Shown here: positions 52,901 to 61,383 of the stretch, piece after piece | How the letters are laid out: every line of letters starts with the position of its first letter | Position numbering within the stretch: position 1 is the stretch's first letter | From: Bacillus sp. J33 | GTDB taxonomy: Bacteria > Bacillota > Bacilli > Bacillales > Cytobacillaceae | Length of the DNA stretch: 61,474 nt | Direction: 5' to 3' | Assembly (NCBI RefSeq): GCF_000518885.1 | Contig: NZ_JAEL01000020.1 | Location: 1 to 61,474, forward strand | Notes under the pieces: model-generated | What the model saw: the letters and a program-made list of their open reading frames with translations, nothing else | Database searches by the model: none | What the model was told of the DNA's origin: nothing | Translations under genes and position numbers: made by a program

Positions 52901-53839
52901 ATGATTGAAATTTTTAAAACAGATCAGGACTGCAAAGTAATAGCAGCTGATGAAATATCAAAAGGATGCTGGATAAACATGGTCAAGCCTTCCCATGAAG
53001 AGGTTGAGCTCGTTTCCGGCAAGCTGAACGTTCCGGTTGACTTTATTAAGAATGCATTGGATGACGATGAATGGTCACGAATTGAAAAAGAAGATGAGAA
53101 TGTTTTTATTATCATCGACTTTCCTTATATGACGCATGATGATGCAGGATTTCCCATTTATGAAACAATTCCGATTGGCATAATTATGACAGATCATTGC
53201 TTTGTAACGGTGTCCTCAAAGGAAACACCGATTTTGGAAGTCTTCAAGAAAAACAAGGTTAAGGGGTTTTTTACAAATAAGAAGACCCGGTTTGCTCTCC
53301 AGATTTTATACATTATTTCTACTTACTACCTTCGCTATCTTAAGCAAATTAATAGAAAAACGAATGAAATTGAGCGCGAACTCCACCAGTCCTTAAAAAA
53401 TAAGGAATTATATGCTTTTCTTGCATTGGAAAAGAGCCTTGTTTATTTTACGACTTCATTGAAGTCGAACAAAGTTGTACTTCAAAAAATACTGCGCATG
53501 AATTACGTGAAAATGTATGAAGAGGATAAGGATCTGCTGGAAGATGTTATGATCGAAAATCAGCAGGCAATCGAAATGGCCGAAACTTATAGTTCAATTT
53601 TAAGCGGAATGATGGATGCCTTCGCCTCAGTCATTTCTAACAATTTAAACATGGTAATGAAATTTCTCACGTCCGTAACCATTATCCTGGCTTTGCCTAC
53701 TATGGTTGCCAGCTTTTACGGAATGAATGTAAACTTGCCTTATCAGAACCATCCTTATGCTTTCATTATGATACTCGTATTAGTTTTCCTATTATCCAGT
53801 TTTACCGCACTCATTTTTTGGAAGAAAAAATTCTTCTAA
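52901..53839 (+). CDS. corA: CorA-family Mg2+ transporter, leader-controlled copy
   Basis: A 312-residue CorA-type channel. A large cytoplasmic N-terminal domain is followed by two C-terminal membrane helices with the selectivity motif YGMNVNLP between them, and a basic tail (FWKKKFF). It takes up Mg2+ (or Co2+/Ni2+) as a pentamer. GAGGAGG lies 7 bases before the ATG and is part of the upstream terminator hairpin, so expression should depend on the leader. It converges with a second, distinct corA gene. Confidence 0.9.
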   Translation: MIEIFKTDQDCKVIAADEISKGCWINMVKPSHEEVELVSGKLNVPVDFIKNALDDDEWSRIEKEDENVFIIIDFPYMTHDDAGFPIYETIPIGIIMTDHCFVTVSSKETPILEVFKKNKVKGFFTNKKTRFALQILYIISTYYLRYLKQINRKTNEIERELHQSLKNKELYAFLALEKSLVYFTTSLKSNKVVLQKILRMNYVKMYEEDKDLLEDVMIENQQAIEMAETYSSILSGMMDAFASVISNNLNMVMKFLTSVTIILALPTMVASFYGMNVNLPYQNHPYAFIMILVLVFLLSSFTALIFWKKKFF

Positions 53840-53842
53840 ACA

Positions 53843-53876
53843 AAAAGCTGTGTCGATCAATTCGACACAGCTTTTC
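53843..53876. terminator. Bidirectional terminator between two corA genes
   Basis: A perfect 14-bp stem AAAAGCTGTGTCGA/TCGACACAGCTTTT with a five-base loop. A and T runs on both sides suit the two convergent corA genes. Confidence 0.92.
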
Positions 53877-53894
53877 AATTTCAGGACCCCATAC

Positions 53895-54851
53895 TTAACG
53901 AAACCAGCCTTTCTTTTTGAACCACCAAAACATGCCTGCAGCAATGATAAACATTAAGAACAGTGTTTCATAGTAGCCATATTTCCAAGACAGCTCCGGC
54001 ATGTTTTCGAAGTTCATCCCATAAATGCCGGCAATAAACGTCAGCGGCATAAAAATGGTTGTAATAACTGTCAGCACCTTCATTACACGGTTTGTTTGGT
54101 GGGAGTTGATGGACAAATAGCTATCACGTATATCATTTGTCAATTCCCGGTTTCCATCAATCATCTCTGTAAGCTTTAACAAATGATCATGAATATCTGC
54201 GAAGTACTCATACCTATCTTTTACACCCATAAGCCGATGAGAGTTAATAACACGGTATATAAGATCCCTCATTGGAATCACGGTATACCTAATCTGCAGT
54301 AAATGATGCCTGATATCAAATAATTTCTCCAATAACTCTTCCATGGACTCATCGTTTGGATTATCTTCAATCAGGTTTAATCGATCTTCAAGCTGATAAA
54401 CGATGGGAAAATAATTATCAACAATCTTATCCATAATATGGTACATTGCTAAAAAAGGATCCCATTTATTGATTTTTTTGCTTAGGGCAAAACAATCCCA
54501 TACCTCGTCTATCTCTTCAGAACTTTCATGATGATAAGAAACAATGTAATTCGGTCCTATAAAAAAGTTAATTTCCTGTTTTTCTTCATTTATCTGATTT
54601 AGACTATGGGTCACAAAAAAGCTATAGTCTTCATAGTAATCCAATTTGGGCCGCTGCAGTTTGACTACGCAATCTTCAATAGCCAGGGGATGGAATTGAA
54701 ATGTCTTCTCAAGCTCAGCTGTTTCTTCATCTGAGGGCTGGTCAAAGTCTACCCAATACCATTTGATGTTTGCTGAATCTGTATGCAGATTCTCGAGGGC
54801 AATGTCTTTTATGAATTCATTTTTCTTATTGACTGCTTGTATTCTGATCAT
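53895..54851 (-). CDS. corA: CorA-family Mg2+ transporter, second copy (YfjQ-like)
   Basis: A 318-residue CorA protein. The N-terminal domain has WYWVDFDQPSDEE and HPLAIEDCVVKLQRPKLDYY; the C-terminus carries IYGMNFENMPELSWKYGY between two membrane helices, then FKKKGWF. It matches B. subtilis YfjQ more closely than the leader-controlled copy. AGGGGAG precedes the ATG. No leader ORF, long hairpin or terminator was seen upstream, so it is probably regulated differently from its neighbour. Confidence 0.9.
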   Translation of the reverse strand: MIRIQAVNKKNEFIKDIALENLHTDSANIKWYWVDFDQPSDEETAELEKTFQFHPLAIEDCVVKLQRPKLDYYEDYSFFVTHSLNQINEEKQEINFFIGPNYIVSYHHESSEEIDEVWDCFALSKKINKWDPFLAMYHIMDKIVDNYFPIVYQLEDRLNLIEDNPNDESMEELLEKLFDIRHHLLQIRYTVIPMRDLIYRVINSHRLMGVKDRYEYFADIHDHLLKLTEMIDGNRELTNDIRDSYLSINSHQTNRVMKVLTVITTIFMPLTFIAGIYGMNFENMPELSWKYGYYETLFLMFIIAAGMFWWFKKKGWFR

Positions 54852-55084
54852 GTTACTCCCCTAATAATCGTTAGTTAAAGATATTTTAAACATTATTGAT
54901 TACTATATCCTGAACAAACAGAAATTTCTCCTTATCAATCAGATAGAGGATGGCGTATGGGATGGTATTAAATAGTTGTAAACACCCTTTACTGCTGGGA
55001 TGCTTTATTGTATTTTCTTAAAAACTAATTTAAATTGCCAAAAAATATTGACTACAATAAATTTGTCTGATAAATTATTTTCAA

Positions 55085-55350
55085 ATAATAAATCGCTGAC
55101 GAGAAGAGTAAGACAGGAAAACTGTTCCCAAGAGAGCTGGCATTTGGTGAAAGCTGGCGTTCAGTTCCTATCCGAAGATCATCTCCGAGATGCAAAGCTG
55201 AAATCAAGTAAGCTTTGACGGGTTTTCCGCCGTTACAATGGAACGCGTATGATTGTACGTGACTGAGTGCTGCAGTATTTTTTAAAACTGCAGAATTAGG
55301 GTGGTATCGCGAGTACAGACTCGTCCCTTTCATAGGGACGGGTCTTTTTT
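55085..55350 (+). promoter_or_regulatory. T-box leader of brnQ, likely isoleucine-specific
   Basis: Stem I carries AGAGAGCTGG and GGTGAAAGCTGG. The T-box motif reads AGGGTGGTATCGCG (55298-55311), one base off the common form. An 11-bp terminator follows at 55318-55344 with a T run. The specifier region CCGAAGATCATCTCC offers ATC (55178-55180) followed by A, as in ileS-type T boxes. Uncharged tRNA-Ile should therefore switch on brnQ; the codon choice is inferred. Confidence 0.88.
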
Positions 55351-55381
55351 ATTTTTATTTACAAAGGAGAGTATACGAACT

Positions 55382-56719
55382 ATGAAAAAATTTGACAGCT
55401 TATTTATCGGACTTATGTTATTTTCAATGTTTTTCGGTGCTGGAAATCTGATTTTCCCACCGTTTCTTGGAGCGCTATCAGGTACCTCCCATTGGCTGGC
55501 CATGGCCGGTTTTATCCTTACAGCAGTAGGGTTGCCATTTGCTGTTCTACTGGCTATTTCATTAGCTAAAGGCGGTGTTGATACGATTGCCAGTCGTGTC
55601 CATCCTCTTTTCAGCAAAGTATTTATGGTTGTTATCTATCTATCAATCGGGCCATTCCTTGCCATTCCGCGAAATGCAGGTGTTGCTTTTGAAATGGGCG
55701 TAATGCCCTTCGCAAAAGATTCCTGGAATTCCACCCTGGTTCTGTTTTTGTATACGGCGGTTTTCTTTTTGCTGGTATACGCCGTCAGCTTAAACCCTGC
55801 CAAAATGGAGAAATTTATGGGACGCTGGATCACTCCTGTTTTGCTTCTATCAGTCGTTGCCCTTTGTACATCTGGACTATTAAACTTAGACACAGCTAAG
55901 CTTGCTCCATCAGCCGGCTATGAAAGCGGCGCATTTTTCAAAGGCTTCCTTGAAGGCTATAACACGATGGATGCTCTAGCTGCACTTGCATTTGGAATTG
56001 TCATTCTTACAGCCATTCAGAAAAAGGGTGTACACGATGAAAAACAATTATCCCGCCATACTTTAAAAGCTGCCCTTGTGGCAGGTAGCTTATTGGCATT
56101 AGTATATGTTTCCCTTGGTTTGTTGGGTGGAAACATGGCTTCCCACGGCATATATGAAAACGGAACAGCTATTCTTTCCTCTGCCTCTACCCTGTTATTC
56201 GGAAAAGCCGGCACTGCCTTTATTGGCTTCATTTTTACTCTTGCCTGCTTCACTACGGTTGTTGGGTTAACTGCAGCATGCGGGCAGTATTTCTCTAATC
56301 TAATGCCAAAAGCAAGCTATAAAACAGTAGTCATAGCTGTAACACTCATTGGATTTACACTTTCAAATCTGGGTTTAAACCAAATTCTGAAAGTATCAGT
56401 CCCATTCCTTGTAACTGCTTACCCGCTAACCATTGTGCTTATGACGTTGTGCTTCTTTAACCGCTGCTTTAAAAGTCCTCGCAAAGTTTATGGAAGTGCG
56501 ATGCTATTCACAGGAATTTTTGCAGCTATGGGAGGTTTAAGTGCATCCGGCATTAATCTTGGTGTTCTTCAAAACGTAAGAATGATTCTTCCTTTCTCAT
56601 CAGCAGGTATGGAATGGGTGATCCCCGCTCTGGCAGGGACAGCAATTGGAATGCTCTTAAGCAATGGCGGAAAACAGGAACCCTCTAGAGCTGAAGAGCT
56701 AAATGCCAAAGCTTCCTAA
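55382..56719 (+). CDS. brnQ: Branched-chain amino acid:cation symporter
   Basis: About 445 residues with twelve hydrophobic segments; MKKFDSLFIGLMLFSMFFG, GAGNLIFPPFLG and AIPRNAGVAFE are family signatures of LIVCS transporters. It imports Ile, Leu and Val with Na+ or H+. The start is the ATG at 55382, 9 bases after AAAGGAGAG; a reading that starts in the leader is not used. Controlled by the T-box leader just upstream, probably in response to isoleucine supply. Terminator follows. Confidence 0.93.
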   Translation: MKKFDSLFIGLMLFSMFFGAGNLIFPPFLGALSGTSHWLAMAGFILTAVGLPFAVLLAISLAKGGVDTIASRVHPLFSKVFMVVIYLSIGPFLAIPRNAGVAFEMGVMPFAKDSWNSTLVLFLYTAVFFLLVYAVSLNPAKMEKFMGRWITPVLLLSVVALCTSGLLNLDTAKLAPSAGYESGAFFKGFLEGYNTMDALAALAFGIVILTAIQKKGVHDEKQLSRHTLKAALVAGSLLALVYVSLGLLGGNMASHGIYENGTAILSSASTLLFGKAGTAFIGFIFTLACFTTVVGLTAACGQYFSNLMPKASYKTVVIAVTLIGFTLSNLGLNQILKVSVPFLVTAYPLTIVLMTLCFFNRCFKSPRKVYGSAMLFTGIFAAMGGLSASGINLGVLQNVRMILPFSSAGMEWVIPALAGTAIGMLLSNGGKQEPSRAEELNAKAS

Positions 56720-56726
56720 CATGTGA

Positions 56727-56758
56727 AAAACAGGCTGTCTTCCATAGCAGCCTGTTTT
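56727..56758 (+). terminator. Terminator after brnQ
   Basis: AAAACAGGCTG pairs with CAGCCTGTTTT across ten bases. Confidence 0.85.
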
Positions 56759-57003
56759 CAATATTTTTTGACCACGTAACGCAGCTCCGCAAATTGGTTG
56801 TTTTGCAACTGTTTCATAAAAGGCCGAATAACCATTGTCACCTTCCCCTTCAACTTTAAAGATCCAATCAAGGGATTCTTCCTTGCGATGTACCTATCCA
56901 AACTGGCAGCAATGTATAACACTAATTTTCGCGATTTGCCATTCCTTTATCCTTCAGAATATTTCTTTCCATTTATGATGTACCTTACTAATAGATAAAT
57001 AAA
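56759..57003. other. Gap between brnQ and aprX
   Basis: A plus-strand frame at 56798-56998 has no ribosome site and no recognisable features, so no gene is called. Nothing else stands out. Confidence 0.4.
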
Positions 57004-57030
57004 GCGATTCCCCTTTGGGAGAATCGCCAT
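57004..57030 (-). terminator. Terminator after aprX
   Basis: GCGATTC pairs with GAATCGC, extended by CCC/GGG; TTTATTT follows on the minus strand. Confidence 0.8.
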
Positions 57031-57036
57031 GAAATA

Positions 57037-58386
57037 TTATTGATCGTCTATTTCAAAAATCGAATTCTTGGCACTAATATATCCGGCTCCGTACGTATAA
57101 TCTGGCTCTCCCCCTGGCTGTTCACCCCAGGCATCTGCCCCTGCCATTAGCCTGTATTTTACCTGATCAGGCGATAGCTCCCTGTTGCTTTCAAGGATTA
57201 ATGCGGCCACACCTGCGCAAATTGGCGTTGCCATTGATGTACCGGATAATGAGAAATATTCAGCGCCCAAGCGCGCTGACTTTTGCAGCTTATCTAAATA
57301 GGAATTGGGGGAACGCAATGAAATGATATTCACACCAGGTGCGACAACATCAGGTTTAGCTCCCCCATTTGGGGTTGGTCCCCTGCTAGAAAAGCTGGCG
57401 ATTGTGTCATCTTCACGAGCTGGAGTATTTCGGTCATCCATTGCACCGACTGTTATTACTTTTTCACTAATCCCTGGACTGGAGATGGTGCCTGCATCCG
57501 GACCTGAATTTCCTGCTGCAGCGCAAACAACTATACCAGAATTCCAAGCTGTCTCGACCGCCTTTACCATTAAATCATCCTCTATATTGCCTACGGGTGA
57601 ACTGCCAAGTGACATGCTAATAATGTCAATTTTCGGCTGGTTTTCAGCGCTGCTGTTATAATCAATACACCATTGAACCCCTGCCATGACTGTGGATAAT
57701 GACCCTGAACCAAGTTTATCGAGCACTTTAACGCCAATTATGCTAGCGTTCGGAGCAGGGGCTCTATAAACCCCGCCTGATGCGGTTCCATCACCGGCAG
57801 CATCTCCTGCACAATGGGTGCCATGGCCATTATCGTCATATGCTTCTGTACGGTCATTTACAAAGTCCTTGAAATTTATTAGGCGCTCTCCTAAATCCCG
57901 GTGCGGGTACACTCCCGTATCAATGATAGCAATCGTTACATCTTTTCCTGTAAAGGGGCTGCTTTCACTCAGTGCTTCTCCTGCTTCAATTGAGGGTGTA
58001 GCAACATCCAGCAGTGCGTGGACTTTTCGGTCATAGTAGATTTTCTGTATATCGGAGCAAGAGGTTAGTAGATCGTCCAATGCAGCTGGTGTTATATCCA
58101 TACTGCAGCAAGAAATGCTCGAAAAGCTTCTGTTTACCTTTGCTCGAAAATGCCGTTCTGAAATAACATGGCATTCCTTGACTGCATCAGAAAAATTGCA
58201 GTTATTATTAAATTCAACGACTACAGGAAAACTCTTTGTCCTCTTCATTACCTTTTCTAAAGGAGAATGCAAAAAGCAAGGCGTCCATTTAAAGGGGGTA
58301 TAAAGATGAATTAAATCTTGGCGAAGGGGTAAATCCAGCTTATCTGCATATGTGCGAACCATTTGTATCATAGAAAATCCAAACAT
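57037..58386 (-). CDS. aprX: S8-family intracellular serine protease AprX
   Basis: About 449 residues. The subtilisin triad is complete: Asp in IIDTGVYPHRD near residue 157, His in GHGTHCAGDA near 190, Ser in SGTSMATPICAG near 380, with the oxyanion Asn in AAAGNSGP. There is no signal peptide; the N-terminus MFGFSMIQMVRTYADKLDLP matches AprX of B. subtilis, a cytoplasmic subtilase of unclear role. The start is the ATG at 58386 because the ATG six codons earlier lies within the GGAAAGGAGG ribosome site. Single gene. Confidence 0.92.
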   Translation of the reverse strand: MFGFSMIQMVRTYADKLDLPLRQDLIHLYTPFKWTPCFLHSPLEKVMKRTKSFPVVVEFNNNCNFSDAVKECHVISERHFRAKVNRSFSSISCCSMDITPAALDDLLTSCSDIQKIYYDRKVHALLDVATPSIEAGEALSESSPFTGKDVTIAIIDTGVYPHRDLGERLINFKDFVNDRTEAYDDNGHGTHCAGDAAGDGTASGGVYRAPAPNASIIGVKVLDKLGSGSLSTVMAGVQWCIDYNSSAENQPKIDIISMSLGSSPVGNIEDDLMVKAVETAWNSGIVVCAAAGNSGPDAGTISSPGISEKVITVGAMDDRNTPAREDDTIASFSSRGPTPNGGAKPDVVAPGVNIISLRSPNSYLDKLQKSARLGAEYFSLSGTSMATPICAGVAALILESNRELSPDQVKYRLMAGADAWGEQPGGEPDYTYGAGYISAKNSIFEIDDQ

Positions 58387-58470
58387 GTTTGTCCTCCTTT
58401 CCATAAGCTAGTTACATGCTATGAAAAGGCGGAAAATAGGGAACGGTGTTTGTCCCGCAGAAATTAAAAA

Positions 58471-58492
58471 GAGAAGGCATCACGCCCTCTCT
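58471..58492 (-). terminator. Probable terminator after the GNAT gene
   Basis: GAGA-GGC pairs imperfectly with GCC-TCTC; a T run follows on the minus strand. Confidence 0.55.
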
Positions 58493-58510
58493 CTTCCATT
58501 GCATCTATTA

Positions 58511-58978
58511 TTATATATGGTTTTTAACAAACCCTGTGCTTTTATCCTGATAGCCCATTTTTTTATAAAATAGATGGGCAGCATCCCGTTCAGCCCGGTT
58601 GCCGCTATTTAATACGATTCCATTTGCCCCCAAATCCCGGGCAAGCTTCTCAGCTGCCAGCAAAAGCCGGCTGCCAATACCCAAACCTCGATATTTCTGA
58701 TCGACAACTAAGGCAATCAATCTGGCATGAAAGCCGTCATTATTATATAGAAGTGCAGTATGAAACCCGGCCATACCCAGAGCCTTTTCACCATCACAGG
58801 CAATTAGCGTATAGTAGATGGGATTTGATTGGATCTCGTTAAACCTAACTCTCATTTGTTCAACCGAAGTGGGATAACCCAAGCATCCCATCAGGTGTGC
58901 CAGCTGTGGAATATCCTTATCGGCAGCTTTACGTAAATGAATAGAATTGGCCAATGCTTTTCCCGCTTCTCCTTTCAA
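58511..58978 (-). CDS. GNAT-family N-acetyltransferase
   Basis: About 145-155 residues. LIALVVDQKYRGLGIGSRLL is the acetyl-CoA loop and LNSGNRAERDAAHLFYKKMG the C-terminal signature. It resembles small-molecule or aminoglycoside-type acetyltransferases, but the substrate is unknown. The start is ambiguous: the TTG at 58978 begins before AAAGGAG, and a TTG eight codons later (ANSIHLRK) is better placed. It precedes no other gene in its operon. Confidence 0.82.
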   Translation of the reverse strand: MKGEAGKALANSIHLRKAADKDIPQLAHLMGCLGYPTSVEQMRVRFNEIQSNPIYYTLIACDGEKALGMAGFHTALLYNNDGFHARLIALVVDQKYRGLGIGSRLLLAAEKLARDLGANGIVLNSGNRAERDAAHLFYKKMGYQDKSTGFVKNHI

Positions 58979-59008
58979 TCTATTCTATTTTTTCATGCAA
59001 ATAAGATC

Positions 59009-59823
59009 CTATATATGATCTCTAATCCAGATTGCTTTCGTATACGCAATCTTCAGGCCCGATTTTTCCATATTATTCTGGCTGACTGATCCAAACTTTG
59101 CCTGCCCTGTGATTAGCTTGCACTGATCAGTTATGGCCTGATAAATACGGGCTTGTATTAAAGCAGAGTGGACTCCTTTTGCCCTAAATTCCGGAAGGGT
59201 TGCTGCAGCTGCCAGACTTGCAAATCCATCCTTCATAAATAGCACAGCTATGCCAGCTGGCTCATTGCCGACACTTGCCAGGTAAAATCTCCAATAGTTA
59301 TTTTCATAAAGAATCACATTGTTTTCTGCTACTCCGCTCTTTAAAAAATCTGGCAGGCCAAACCCCTTTGTGTAAATTTCTCCAAACAGATTAAATTCAT
59401 GTTTCTTTAGCCTGCGAATTTCGATGGCAGGATTTATGGGGCAGTCAGTTAAGACTGATGGCACTGCATACATCGTAGTATGGAAATCACATTGATAAAA
59501 CCCTTTAGAATGAAGGAATTTCATTAGAGCAGCCGAAGAGTAGGATGGTGTTAATTCCAAACGGACTGGTATCTCTTTTCACTGTAAAACCTAATGATTT
59601 CATCGACTGCTTCTTCATCTCCATCCCGTAAACCCTTCACCAGATTATAGGATGGACCTGGGATATTTCTCGAAAAAAAGGCTGTTGCATGGCCAAACTT
59701 TCCTATTTCAATTCCGATGGGATTCCCATTTCTTTCTTTTATAGCTGTTAATCTGGAAATAAGGGCATCTGTTTCAGCCCCATCCAGCTTATTGGCTAAA
59801 TCACTTTTCATCACCAGATTCAT
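59009..59823 (-). pseudogene. GNAT-family acetyltransferase gene split by a frameshift
   Basis: Two frames together make one protein. The first (59823-59551) reads MNLVMKSDLANKLDGAETDA ... FYSEKR and then runs into a stop. The second (59560-59009) continues as IPVRLELTPSYSSAALMKFL ... LPEFRAKGVHSALIQARIY, with a GNAT acetyl-CoA loop. A single missing or extra base near 59570 separates them. The full form would have about 270 residues, the usual length of this GNAT subgroup. Probably non-functional, or a sequencing error. Confidence 0.75.
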
Positions 59824-59832
59824 AGTCCCACC

Positions 59833-60783
59833 TCAATCCCTATTATGTTCCAGACGGCCAAAGGCAAGAAGTATCTTATATCTCTGAACCGCAAGAATTC
59901 CCTGCCACTGCCTGCGTGCAATTTGAAACTCCCTTTCAAACTGCCCCCAGCTCCAGGAGATATCCCAAACCCCTTCCACTGAGAGCTGCTGTATATAAAA
60001 ATCCAGATTGTCATCAATTAATTTGCCAAACATCTCATTCAGAGGATCATCAGGATGTTGGACAAAGTCCATAGGCAAAGCCTTATATCCGGTTCCCCAA
60101 CTCGCTTTGTCTACATCAGCAGCTTTAAATACCAGAAAGTTAACTTTCTCTGCAGCTTGTTTGAGTGAATATGCCATTCTCGAATTAAATTCTGCCTCCC
60201 GCATCGCCATTATTCTAACTAGCTGCTGAAAATTATTGACTTCATGTCTATCCATTTGGCTTGTTTCCATTAAGTATCTGATACCTTTTTCTATAGTTTC
60301 CCATCCGACTTCCGAGGGTTTGCTGCCTGCCGGAGACCAATATACAAGAAATGCAGCCAGTTCTGCACTGGGATTATAAGACCACCTCTGCTGGGCATCT
60401 TTTGTCCAGCGCCACCAGGGCGCATGCGGAAAATGGTTGTTCGAAGGCACAACGGAAGGCCACAAGCCATCTTCCGGTAAATAGGTTTTTACTAAATACC
60501 CTATCATCCTTTGAACGGCCTTTTCTTCTGAATCTGCGCCTATCTCTATCAGAATCCTCCCTGCCGCCCATGTCGCCATCGGTGAAGAATCCGGCGTCCA
60601 GAAATCCGGTTCAATTCCATGCCCGAACCCTCCATCTTCATTCTGAAAGGATTCGAGGCAATTAATAATCTCTTTAGCGGACCCATTTTCAAAATAAAAG
60701 GACCATAAAGCTTCTTCCAGCGGCCGCGCATTCCGTTTAATCCACCTTCCCGCTGTTTCATATGTATTTTTGGAAACTTTCAT
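59833..60783 (-). CDS. Prenyltransferase/squalene-cyclase-like alpha-alpha toroid protein
   Basis: A 316-residue protein. ESFQNEDGGFGHGIEPDFW looks like a QW-type repeat of terpene cyclases and prenyltransferases, and helical pairs repeat along the sequence. The catalytic Asp-rich motifs of squalene-hopene cyclase are not visible, so it may be a non-enzymatic relative. AGGAAAGAG precedes the ATG. It starts 15 bases after the VOC gene and ends 9 bases before the split GNAT gene, so the three form one operon. Confidence 0.65.
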   Translation of the reverse strand: MKVSKNTYETAGRWIKRNARPLEEALWSFYFENGSAKEIINCLESFQNEDGGFGHGIEPDFWTPDSSPMATWAAGRILIEIGADSEEKAVQRMIGYLVKTYLPEDGLWPSVVPSNNHFPHAPWWRWTKDAQQRWSYNPSAELAAFLVYWSPAGSKPSEVGWETIEKGIRYLMETSQMDRHEVNNFQQLVRIMAMREAEFNSRMAYSLKQAAEKVNFLVFKAADVDKASWGTGYKALPMDFVQHPDDPLNEMFGKLIDDNLDFYIQQLSVEGVWDISWSWGQFEREFQIARRQWQGILAVQRYKILLAFGRLEHNRD

Positions 60784-60798
60784 TGAGCTCTTTCCTTT

Positions 60799-61194
60799 CT
60801 ATGGGGCTACCAGCTCGATCTTTATTCTGTCCGGGTCTTCGAAGTACACTGCATAATGGCCGGGCCCACCAGCATAAGGGTGCTTATCTTTATAAAGAAT
60901 GGCCACTCCCTTTTCTTCCATCTGTCCAGTAATGTAATCAACTTGCTCACGCGACCTCCCATGAAAAGCCAGGTGATTCAGGCCAACTCTTGATCGATGA
61001 TACGGAACAGCAAGAAACCTTTGTTCTGTTTGCACAAAGACGATATAGGTATCACCTAATTTCCAGCTTTGTCCCTTTTCCCATTTCTGAAAAGGGCTGT
61101 ATCCCATTTCCTCTAAAAACCATCCCCAAAAACTGACAGAAGCCTTTAAATCTGAAACATTCAATTCAATGTGATGAATAAGTCCGGCAGCCAT
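60799..61194 (-). CDS. VOC-family (glyoxalase/dioxygenase-like) protein
   Basis: A 131-residue protein of the vicinal-oxygen-chelate fold. HHIELNVSDLKASVSFW begins the first module with the metal-binding His, LNHLAFHGR holds the second ligand region, and YAVYFEDPDRIKIELVAP ends with the metal Glu. Relatives detoxify small electrophiles or antibiotics; the substrate is unknown. GGGGGG precedes the ATG. First gene of the cluster with the toroid-fold and GNAT genes. Confidence 0.85.
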   Translation of the reverse strand: MAAGLIHHIELNVSDLKASVSFWGWFLEEMGYSPFQKWEKGQSWKLGDTYIVFVQTEQRFLAVPYHRSRVGLNHLAFHGRSREQVDYITGQMEEKGVAILYKDKHPYAGGPGHYAVYFEDPDRIKIELVAP

Positions 61195-61239
61195 ATTGCC
61201 CCCCCCCTAGCGTATCCGTATTGTCAAAACTTCTATAAG

Positions 61240-61383
61240 AAATAGGTTATAAAATATCTCCATAGAGGGCTTTATAGGCAAAAAAATTGCCACCCCCTAA
61301 ATTCTTTGGATAATTGAGGTTACCACACACCCAACAACCAAGAATGGAAGTGACAATTTGTACCCTCAAATTATAACCTATTT
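61240..61383. repeat. 12-bp inverted repeat near the right edge
   Basis: AAATAGGTTATA (61240-61251) is the exact complement of TATAACCTATTT (61372-61383). It spans the gap before the partial transposase-like frame. A GGCAA/TTGCC hairpin at about 61277-61293 lies between them. Confidence 0.4.

Noticed and set aside
56798-56998. 66-codon plus-strand frame between brnQ and aprX
   Set aside because: No ribosome site, odd composition and no recognisable homology.
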